This document shows, one piece after another, positions 8,201 to 13,657 of a DNA stretch of 13,657 nt. The notes under the pieces are model-generated. The model saw nothing but the letters and a program-made list of their open reading frames with translations. It had not been told where the DNA came from and did not search any database. A program made the position numbers and the translations under genes. Source of the stretch: Gammaproteobacteria bacterium UBA1119 (lineage in GTDB: Bacteria; Pseudomonadota; Gammaproteobacteria; Pseudomonadales; Azotimanducaceae). The stretch is taken from positions 1 through 13,657 of the forward strand of contig DCBA01000022.1 in NCBI GenBank assembly GCA_002313255.1, written 5' to 3'. How positions within the stretch are numbered: the stretch's first letter is position 1; the number at the start of each line of letters is the position of its first letter.

Positions 8201-9126
8201 CGATGTCGACGGTCGAACTAGAAACACTCTTTGAAGACGTAAAAAACTGGGGTAAATGGGGTGACGACGATGAACGAGGTGCACTCAATTACATCACACC
8301 GGCACGAGTCGCAGCCGCGGCCAGCTTGATAGAAGATGGCACGACCGTCAGTTGCTCGCTTGAATTTCCAACGCGCCCGGGACCTGATAATCCGAGGCCA
8401 GCACAGCACATGATGGTTGTGGCGGGGGATGCTTGCACTGAAACCGGTATTCCCGGTATGGAATCCGCGATGGATTATATAGGGGTGGCGTTCCATGGGA
8501 TGGCAGTGACACACATTGACGCCTTGTGCCACGTTTTCGTGAAAGAGACGATGTACAACGGATTTAAAGCAACTGAGGTTAAAAGTACCGGTGCAACCCG
8601 AAATAGCATCATGGCAGGGAAGGAAGGCATCGCGGGTCGCGGTGTTTTGTTAGATATACCTCGACTAAAAGGTGTCGACTGGCTCGACATTGACGAACGC
8701 GTATCCCCCGAAGATCTCGAAGCCGCAGAACGCGATCAGAACGTCACCGTTGGCGAGGGGGATATCCTACTAATCGCGACAGGACGTGATGCGAGACGGA
8801 AATCGAAGGGATCGTGGGCGCCTACCGAAGGTTTGGCCGGATTGGATGGACGTGCGGTTCGGTGGCTGCATGACCGTCGTATCGCGATGCTTGGGTCGGA
8901 CGGGGTGTCAGATGCGATCCCCAACACCGACACGGAAGGGTGGCCGATGCCGATACATCAGTGTGGCATCGTAGCGATCGGACTTCATTTGCTTGACAAC
9001 TTGCGGCTGGATGCACTTGCCAATGCTTGTGTTGAACGAGGACGTTGGGAATTTTTCATTTCGATCGCGCCGCTTCAAGTTGTTCGGGGAACTGGCTCCC
9101 CGGTTAACCCCATCGCGGTGTTATAG
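8197..9126 (+). CDS. Cyclase-family protein (kynurenine formamidase-like metal hydrolase)
   Basis: This is a 309-residue member of the cyclase family (Pfam Cyclase type), which includes bacterial kynurenine formamidase KynB and isatin hydrolase. The expected metal-site motif H-G-x-x-x-T-H-x-D-x-x-x-H is present as H100-G-M-A-V-T-H106-I-D108-A-L-C-H112. It is followed by the typical G-R-G-V-L-L-D-I segment near residue 150, and later G-D-I-L-L-I-A-T-G and L-G-S-D-G-V-S-D. At about 300 residues it belongs to the longer branch rather than the roughly 210-residue KynB proper, so an amide, lactone or ring-opening hydrolase of unknown substrate is the safe call. The start ATG overlaps the transporter stop, with GGAG 11 bases upstream; ATG at 8203 is an alternative. 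Co-transcription with the transporter and kinase suggests one small catabolic or detoxifying route. Confidence 0.88.
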   Translation: MTMSTVELETLFEDVKNWGKWGDDDERGALNYITPARVAAAASLIEDGTTVSCSLEFPTRPGPDNPRPAQHMMVVAGDACTETGIPGMESAMDYIGVAFHGMAVTHIDALCHVFVKETMYNGFKATEVKSTGATRNSIMAGKEGIAGRGVLLDIPRLKGVDWLDIDERVSPEDLEAAERDQNVTVGEGDILLIATGRDARRKSKGSWAPTEGLAGLDGRAVRWLHDRRIAMLGSDGVSDAIPNTDTEGWPMPIHQCGIVAIGLHLLDNLRLDALANACVERGRWEFFISIAPLQVVRGTGSPVNPIAVL

Positions 9127-9129
9127 GGC

Positions 9130-10245
9130 GTGGCCGTGATCCCGGAAGATGTTGATCCCTTTCGAGACGTGGCCCTACCCGAGCTCGAAGCTGTTCGATC
9201 GGGTGAGGAGCTTGATTGGCCGTCGATAGCGGATTACTTACGACACACGCTGCCACCCGAAATTGATACTCGCGGTTCATTCCGTGTTCTGCAGTTTCCC
9301 AATGGGTCCGCAAATCTCACCTACATGATTGCTTTTGGGACTAGCGAGCTTGTTTTTCGGCGCCCCCCTTTCGGCACCCTGGCGCCAGGAGCTCACGATA
9401 TGGGTCGAGAATACAAGGTCCTATCGACGTTGTGGCGACAGTTTGAGTTGGCTCCTCGAGCATATGTATTTTGTGACGATCACGTCGTGGCGGGCGCCGA
9501 TTTTTTCGTCATGGAACGGTGTCGAGGGGAGGTCGTTCGCGGCGTGATTCCCGCAACGATGCGCCAACACACAAACGTCGGGAAACGGATCGGCTTCGCT
9601 TTGGTGGATGCAATGGCGCGTTTTCACCGCCTTGATCCGAGCGTGTCGGATCTCGATGACCTAGGTAGGCCGGAAGGTTTTGTTTTACGTCAACTGCAGG
9701 GTTGGAAAAAACGATGGGATTTGGTCGCGGATGAGCGATACGCTGCCCAAATGGCGGGTATTTTTGATGCATTGGAAGCCACGATGCCTGGCCCGCAACG
9801 GGTTTCATTGGTCCATAACGACCTCAAGCTCGACAACTGTATGTTTGATCCCGCTGACCCCGATCATGTCGTCGCGATTTTCGATTGGGACATGACGACG
9901 CTCGGCGATCCGCTCATCGATCTAGGTACGTTACTCAATTATTGGCCCGACCCAGATGACGATTCTTCGGTGGTAGGCCTCGCTCATGTAGGGATGGAAC
10001 GAATGGGTTTGTCCTCCCGTCGCGAAGTCGTTGTGCGCTATGGCGAGCTGTCCGGGATAGACGTGTCGCGCGCCGACTGGTACGCGGCTTTCGCCCGGTG
10101 GAAAACGGCGACAGTCGTCCAACAGCTTCACCACCGGTGGGTTGTCGGTGATTCAACCGATGAACGTATGGCGACGGTCGCTGACGGGATCGGACGTTTG
10201 ATTGGGGGCGCTGAGATGTTCATAGCGGCGGACAAAGGCAACTGA
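9130..10245 (+). CDS. Phosphotransferase (APH/ACAD10-11 N-terminal-like kinase)
   Basis: This is a 371-residue kinase of the aminoglycoside-phosphotransferase fold. Diagnostic residues are the catalytic-loop motif H229-N230-D231-L-K-L-D-N236 and the metal-binding D252-W-D254 in the DFG-like site. Near the N-terminus are N-G-S-A-N-L-T-Y and V-F-R-R-P-P-F-G, typical of the branch fused to acyl-CoA dehydrogenases in human ACAD10/ACAD11 and represented by LvaA of Pseudomonas putida. Those enzymes phosphorylate 4-hydroxyacyl-CoAs as a step before oxidation. Antibiotic resistance is unlikely given length and motifs. The gene starts 3 bases after the cyclase-family stop. The GTG at 9130 is given as start, but GTG at 9136 has AGGG 7 bases upstream and may be the true one. 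No LvaB-like small partner is visible. The hydroxyacyl-CoA role is inference, supported by the dehydrogenase pair elsewhere in the window. Confidence 0.88.
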   Translation: MAVIPEDVDPFRDVALPELEAVRSGEELDWPSIADYLRHTLPPEIDTRGSFRVLQFPNGSANLTYMIAFGTSELVFRRPPFGTLAPGAHDMGREYKVLSTLWRQFELAPRAYVFCDDHVVAGADFFVMERCRGEVVRGVIPATMRQHTNVGKRIGFALVDAMARFHRLDPSVSDLDDLGRPEGFVLRQLQGWKKRWDLVADERYAAQMAGIFDALEATMPGPQRVSLVHNDLKLDNCMFDPADPDHVVAIFDWDMTTLGDPLIDLGTLLNYWPDPDDDSSVVGLAHVGMERMGLSSRREVVVRYGELSGIDVSRADWYAAFARWKTATVVQQLHHRWVVGDSTDERMATVADGIGRLIGGAEMFIAADKGN

Positions 10246-10359
10246 GCGCTTCGTAGCCTAGGTAAATGATGATCTCTGGCGACGTTGATCGTCAGAGGAC
10301 CCCGAAGGTGCATGCGACGGAAAAACGTCCGCGGCCCGAGCATCGCCTACCGGTGACCC

Positions 10360-10713
10360 CTAATCGAGGAGCGCTAGGACTTTTTCCGAGGGTCGCCCAA
10401 TGACCGCTTGTCCGCCCCGGGTGATGATGGGTCGCTGCATCAGTTTGGGGTGTTCGAGAAGAATATTGACTACTGCCTCTTTCGACGTGTAGTCATCGGC
10501 GTTAAGCCCAAGTTCGGTAAAGCTTTTGTCCTTACGAACCATTTCTTGGGGACTTTCCGGTACAAGATCGACGATTCGCCCAAGATCTTCGCGGCTCAGC
10601 GGCGTTTTGAGGTATTCAATGACATCGAACTCGACGTCGCGCTCGCGCAATATGTCGATTGCGCCGCGTGATTTCCCTCAACCGGGGTTGTGGTACAGCA
10701 GAATTTTTTCCAT
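10360..10713 (-). CDS. arsC: ArsC-family arsenate reductase-like selenoprotein (in-frame UGA at catalytic position 12)
   Basis: This is a 117-residue glutaredoxin-fold ArsC-family protein whose frame is interrupted by one TGA at codon 12 (10680-10678). From the ATG at 10713 it reads M-E-K-I-L-L-Y-H-N-P-G-[UGA]-G-K-S-R, exactly the ArsC active-site loop with the catalytic Cys replaced. Numbering from this ATG puts His8, residue 12, Arg60, Arg94 and Arg107 at the same numbers as the catalytic and arsenate-binding residues of R773 ArsC. Length (117) is normal and the rest of the frame is intact, so decay is unlikely. A SECIS-like hairpin follows the UGA. AGGG lies 8 bases before the ATG. The role would be arsenate reduction by thiol/selenol chemistry, or a related redox reaction, since many ArsC homologues are not proven arsenate reductases. 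No other ars gene is present; the gene is divergent from the P450. Starting at TTG 10650 gives a 96-residue product without an active site. A sequencing error or nonsense mutation remains possible. Confidence 0.86.
10638..10668 (-). promoter_or_regulatory. Candidate bacterial SECIS element
   Basis: In the arsC-like mRNA a hairpin follows the UGA. A perfect 7-bp stem is formed by GCGCAAU (10664-10658) and AUUGCGC (10651-10645), closing a 6-base loop CGACAU. An outer CGCG/CGCG helix (10668-10665 with 10641-10638) can stack below it across a 3-base GAG bulge. The loop starts 21 bases after the UGA and has G as its second base. Bacterial SECIS elements recognised by SelB are expected about 16-37 bases after the UGA, with a G in the first two loop positions. 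Folding energy was not computed. Confidence 0.75.
10678..10680 (-). other. Recoded UGA codon, predicted selenocysteine
   Basis: This TGA is codon 12 of the arsC-like gene and occupies the position of the catalytic cysteine. It is the only in-frame stop between the ATG at 10713 and the TAG at 10362-10360. Residues on both sides (H-N-P-G before, G-K-S-R after) are those of an ArsC active site. Cys-to-Sec exchange at a redox-active cysteine is the usual pattern for bacterial selenoproteins. Confidence 0.85.
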
Positions 10714-10825
10714 GTCGTTAGCCCTGTGCTACTCGACCAGTATAGCTTGGCCGACATCGGGTCACACGAAGCTTCTTTTAATTAAGTGCGCTACAGTCGC
10801 GTCGGAGAAATAAGGTGAGGGAGCG

Positions 10826-12082
10826 ATGAGCGAGACAGAGCAACGCATTGAGATACCGGATCCCTACTCGATTGCGCTTGATGAGATCGACGTCATGGAT
10901 CCGCGACTGTTTCATGAAGACAAACACTGGCGTTATTTTGAGCGGTTACGCCAGGAAGACCCCGTCCATCTCTCTGAGCGTGAACATGCCGGCCGCTTCT
11001 GGTCGATTACTAAATTTGACGACATTATGGCGATCGACACCAACCATCGCCTATTTTCTTCTGCCCACGGCATCGCGTTGGGGCCACGCGTGGACTTGAA
11101 TTCGCACGCCGAACCAAGCGCCTTCAATATGTTTATCTCAACAGATCCACCGAAACACGACGAGCAGCGAGCGACGGTATCCGCCGTGGTCGCACCTCCG
11201 AATCTCAAGCTACTTGAATCCACTATTCGGGAACGGGCTGGAGCGATTCTGGATGCGTTGCCCGTCGGCGAAACATTTGATTGGGTCGACACCGTTTCCA
11301 TCGAGCTGACCACCCAAATGCTAGCAACCTTATTCGATTTCCCGTTTGAGGATCGACGAAAGCTGACGCGCTGGTCCGATGTTGTGACTGCAGGGCAGGA
11401 AGAAGGCATCGTCGAGTCAAGGGAAGAAGGTCGCCAAGAGATGCTCTCTTGTTTGGAGTATTTCACCCGGTTGTGGCATGAACGTGTTGGAAAGCCAGGC
11501 AACGATTTGGTATCGATGCTTGCCAATGGTGACGCCACCCGAGATATGCAGCCGTACGAGTTTCTCGGCAATCTTTTGCTGTTGATCGTCGGAGGCAATG
11601 ACACGACGCGAAACTCCATCACAGGTGGAGTGCTGGCCCTCAACGAAAATCCGTTCGAGTACGAGAAACTCAGGGCCGACCATGGGCTCGTACCGAATAT
11701 GGTTTCTGAAATTATTCGTTGGCAATCGCCGATTGCCTATATGCGACGTACCGCGAACGAAGATTGTGAGGTCCGCGATAAACAAATCTTGAAAGGTGAC
11801 CAACTCTTGATGTGGTACATATCGGGGAATCGAGACGAAGACTTCATTCCGAACGCGAATCAATTTCAAGTCGATCGACCCCACGCGCGCCATCATCTTG
11901 CATTTGGTTTTGGCATTCACCGTTGCATGGGTAATCGAATGGCGGAAATGCAATTGCGAGTGCTATGGGAAGAAATCATGAAGCGTTTCGAAACGATAGA
12001 GGTCGTCGGCGAGGCCCGCCGAAACTATTCAACCTTTATCCACGGTTTCCGTGAACTACCCGTTCGAGTCCACGCACTTTGA
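10826..12082 (+). CDS. Cytochrome P450, CYP153-like
   Basis: This is a soluble bacterial cytochrome P450 of 418 residues, a haem monooxygenase that hydroxylates C-H bonds using electrons from a ferredoxin/reductase pair. Visible marks are [10 protein letters not shown] (about 103-112), the I-helix oxygen-activation motif G-G-N-D-T-T (256-261), ExxR as E295-I-I-R298 and the haem loop F-G-F-G-I-H-R-C367-M-G-N-R. The stretches [17 protein letters not shown] and W-Y-I-S-G-N-R-D-E are what I recall from CYP153, the terminal alkane/fatty-acid hydroxylases; a related steroid or terpenoid P450 is the alternative. A good AAGGTGAGG site lies 5 bases before the ATG. No ferredoxin or ferredoxin reductase gene is in the window. 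The stop overlaps the next gene's start by four bases (TTGA). Confidence 0.94.
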   Translation: MSETEQRIEIPDPYSIALDEIDVMDPRLFHEDKHWRYFERLRQEDPVHLSEREHAGRFWSITKFDDIMAIDTNHRLFSSAHGIALGPRVDLNSHAEPSAFNMFISTDPPKHDEQRATVSAVVAPPNLKLLESTIRERAGAILDALPVGETFDWVDTVSIELTTQMLATLFDFPFEDRRKLTRWSDVVTAGQEEGIVESREEGRQEMLSCLEYFTRLWHERVGKPGNDLVSMLANGDATRDMQPYEFLGNLLLLIVGGNDTTRNSITGGVLALNENPFEYEKLRADHGLVPNMVSEIIRWQSPIAYMRRTANEDCEVRDKQILKGDQLLMWYISGNRDEDFIPNANQFQVDRPHARHHLAFGFGIHRCMGNRMAEMQLRVLWEEIMKRFETIEVVGEARRNYSTFIHGFRELPVRVHAL

Positions 12083-13077
12083 CGAACTTTTCGGTTCTTG
12101 ATCTCGCCCCCATCGTGGAGGGGAGTAACGCTGGACGGGCACTTGCAAACACCGTTGACCTGGCGCGTCATGCCGAGGCCTGGGGATTCACGCGCTACTG
12201 GCTGGCGGAGCACCATAACATGCAGGGTATTGCGAGTTCGGCGACCGCCGTTGTGATCGGCCACGTTGCCCAGGGGACGCGCTCGATTCGGGTCGGATCG
12301 GGTGGGATTATGCTACCCAACCACGCTCCGCTGGTGATTGCTGAGCAATTCGGTACGCTTGAGGCGTTGTTTCCGGGACGAATTGACCTCGGTCTTGGTC
12401 GAGCCCCGGGTACCGATCAGCAGACGTCAATGGCTCTGCGCCGGACCCTCCAAGGCGATATTGACGAATTTCCGCGCGACGTGATGGAGCTCAAGCACTA
12501 CCTCGCCCCGCCGAAAGAGAATCAGCGGGTACACGCCGTGCCAGGCGGCGGTGCCCAGGTACCGATATGGATACTCGGGTCGAGCCTCTACGGCGCTCAA
12601 CTGGCGGCATTGCTCGGGCTGCCATTCGCATTCGCATCTCACTTTGCGCCCGCCGCAATGATGCAGGCTATCGATATCTATCGGTCGCGGTTCGAACCGT
12701 CGGAGCAGCAAGAACGTCCTCTCGTCATGCTTGGGTTCAACGTTTGTGCAGCTGAAACAGATGACGAAGCACGGTTTCTGCGAACTTCTGCGATCCAATC
12801 CTTTCTCAAGTTGCGCAGCGGGACTCCCGGTCGCTTACCCCCGCCAGTGGATGATCTTGAATTGACGCCCGTGCAACAGAAAATGCTTGATGAGATGCGC
12901 AGTGCTTCAGCCGTCGGTTCTGCCGAAACCGTTGCCAAGGAGATCGATCACTTTCTTTTAAAGACAGGTGCGGACGAACTGATTGTTTCGTGTCAAATCT
13001 ACGAGCACCCGAAACGATTGCGCTCCTATGAGATTGTTTCTGAGGTGACGGGGTTGCAGACAAACGCGGCCGCGTGA
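12079..13077 (+). CDS. LLM-class flavin-dependent oxidoreductase (YhbW/MsnO8-like)
   Basis: This is a 332-residue luciferase-like monooxygenase, a TIM-barrel protein that uses reduced FMN or F420 and usually oxidises a carbonyl or related substrate. It begins with [11 protein letters not shown], typical of the YhbW/MsnO8 branch. It also carries Y-W-L-A-E-H-H-N-M (about 40-48), [20 protein letters not shown] (about 72-91) and [11 protein letters not shown] (about 100-110). The start is a TTG at 12079 overlapping the P450 stop as TTGA. This start is supported because family members begin a few residues before S-V-L-D-L-A-P, and no ATG or GTG fits. Coupled translation with the P450 suggests the two oxygenases act in one pathway. 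The substrate is unknown. Confidence 0.92.
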   Translation: MTNFSVLDLAPIVEGSNAGRALANTVDLARHAEAWGFTRYWLAEHHNMQGIASSATAVVIGHVAQGTRSIRVGSGGIMLPNHAPLVIAEQFGTLEALFPGRIDLGLGRAPGTDQQTSMALRRTLQGDIDEFPRDVMELKHYLAPPKENQRVHAVPGGGAQVPIWILGSSLYGAQLAALLGLPFAFASHFAPAAMMQAIDIYRSRFEPSEQQERPLVMLGFNVCAAETDDEARFLRTSAIQSFLKLRSGTPGRLPPPVDDLELTPVQQKMLDEMRSASAVGSAETVAKEIDHFLLKTGADELIVSCQIYEHPKRLRSYEIVSEVTGLQTNAAA

Positions 13078-13148
13078 GGAGCTGCCGTGGACGAAATCGT
13101 CAGAACGTAGGTGTATCGCTTTTCTCACGCTAGAATGGGGGTGCTCTT

Positions 13149-13657
13149 ATGGCGGTTAACACGGCGGAAAGGATGAGCGAACAGATTGAACGTATGGGTC
13201 GAGGGTCGGGGTTTATCGCCGCGCTTGATCAAAGTGGCGGAAGTACGCCTAAGGCACTGCAGTTATACGGCGTCGATGATTCTGCGTATAGCTCGGATGA
13301 CGAGATGTTTGACACGGTGCACGCGATGCGGACCCGCATCATGACGGACTCGCGGTTCACTGGGACCCATGTACTGGGTGCGATCCTGTTTCAAAACACC
13401 CTAGACCGAGAGGTTTTGGGTCAACCGACTAGTCAGTATCTGTGGCGGGAAAAGCAAATTGTCCCGTTTTTGAAAGTGGATTATGGGATGGACGACCTGG
13501 CTGATGGTGTGCAAATCATGAAGCCGATTCCTGATCTGGACGAGAGACTGATTCGGGCAAAAGCTCTTGATGTGTTTGGTACCAAGATGCGATCGGTCAT
13601 TAAAGAAGCTAACGGCGGTGGTATTGAGAAAGTAGTCGCCCAACAATTCGAATTTGG
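13149..13657 (+). CDS. Class I fructose-bisphosphate aldolase (3' end cut off by the window)
   Basis: These are the first 169 residues of a Schiff-base class I fructose-bisphosphate aldolase of the bacterial Fda type (full length about 295), which splits fructose 1,6-bisphosphate in glycolysis or works in reverse in gluconeogenesis. Highly typical segments are G-F-I-A-A-L-D-Q-S-G-G-S-T-P-K-A-L (21-37), L-G-A-I-L-F-Q-N-T-L-D-R-E-V (76-89), V-P-F-L-K-V-D (105-111), I-M-K-P-I-P-D-L-D (123-131) and F-G-T-K-M-R-S (143-149). The Schiff-base lysine lies beyond the window edge, so catalytic competence cannot be checked. GGGGGTG about 6 bases before the ATG is a fair ribosome site; ATG at 13173 is an alternative start. 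The gap of 71 bases from the previous gene suggests a separate transcription unit for this housekeeping gene. Confidence 0.93.
   Translation, partial: MAVNTAERMSEQIERMGRGSGFIAALDQSGGSTPKALQLYGVDDSAYSSDDEMFDTVHAMRTRIMTDSRFTGTHVLGAILFQNTLDREVLGQPTSQYLWREKQIVPFLKVDYGMDDLADGVQIMKPIPDLDERLIRAKALDVFGTKMRSVIKEANGGGIEKVVAQQFEF

Noticed and set aside
9130..10245. Aminoglycoside resistance gene
   Set aside because: The fold motifs match the ACAD10/11-like phosphotransferase branch and the context is metabolic, not a resistance cassette or mobile element.
10274..10297. Inverted repeat CTCTG...CAGAG between the kinase and arsC genes as a bidirectional terminator
   Set aside because: The stem needs a 3-base bulge and no T-run follows on either strand, so it is too weak to annotate.
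10360..10650. A 96-residue arsC-like gene starting at TTG 10650
   Set aside because: It lacks the whole active-site loop. Homologous sequence continues upstream through the TGA to an ATG with a ribosome site, so the short version is an artefact of treating UGA as stop.
10360..10713. arsC as a nonsense pseudogene
   Set aside because: There is a single stop at precisely the redox cysteine, all other key residues are kept, and a SECIS-like hairpin follows. Decay would not be expected to hit this exact codon, although it cannot be fully excluded without reads.
10933..11643. 236-residue open frame on the minus strand inside the P450 gene
   Set aside because: It is antisense to a clear P450 with all family motifs. 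Its translation is serine/arginine rich with no recognisable domain.
11417..11953. 178-residue minus-strand open frame
   Set aside because: It lies wholly within the P450 gene and shows no family motif or ribosome site.
13087..13110. Seven-codon GTG-started frame between the LLM and aldolase genes
   Set aside because: It has no ribosome site evidence and is too short to support.
13131..13136. TAGAAT as a -10 box for the aldolase gene
   Set aside because: No -35 match lies at the right distance, and the implied leader would be only a few bases before the ATG.

Overview
The window is an ordinary-looking bacterial chromosome segment. It is dense in metabolic genes, with short gaps, overlapping stops and starts, and mixed ATG/GTG/TTG starts. 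It holds two partial genes at the edges, nine complete ordinary genes and one complete gene interrupted by an in-frame UGA that I read as selenocysteine. The content (paired acyl-CoA dehydrogenases, a CYP153-like P450, an SDR, an amidohydrolase, a luciferase-like flavin oxidoreductase) suggests an aerobic heterotroph that degrades lipids, terpenoids or steroids. A free-living Pseudomonadota relative is plausible, but no phylogenetic marker in the window proves that. I see no rRNA, tRNA, IS element, phage gene or CRISPR.

Left block (1-6851). The 3' part of an SDR gene (+) converges on a minus-strand series. In transcription order that series is: D-aminoacylase-type amidohydrolase, aldo/keto reductase, a small SbcD-like metallophosphoesterase, and two acyl-CoA dehydrogenases joined by a TGATG stop/start overlap. 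One dehydrogenase subunit has a recognisable catalytic glutamate and the other does not, as in the heteromeric enzymes of steroid side-chain oxidation. A stable hairpin follows the amidohydrolase.

Middle block (6852-10245). A 353-base divergent intergenic region with several short inverted repeats precedes a compact plus-strand operon: EamA-type transporter, cyclase-family metal hydrolase (ATGA overlap) and an aminoglycoside-phosphotransferase-like kinase (3-base gap). The kinase resembles the ACAD10/11 and LvaA group that phosphorylates hydroxyacyl-CoAs.

Right block (10360-13657). The most notable gene is an arsC-family reductase on the minus strand at 10713-10360. Its catalytic Cys12 codon is TGA, and every other active-site residue of the R773 ArsC prototype sits at its expected number (His8, Arg60, Arg94, Arg107). 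Right after the TGA is a hairpin with a perfect 7-bp stem and a G-containing apical loop, placed as a bacterial SECIS should be. This is best read as a selenocysteine-containing ArsC, which routine gene callers would truncate to a 96-residue fragment lacking its active site. Divergent to it lie a CYP153-like P450 and a YhbW-type flavin oxidoreductase (4-base overlap), then the start of a class I fructose-bisphosphate aldolase gene cut by the window edge.
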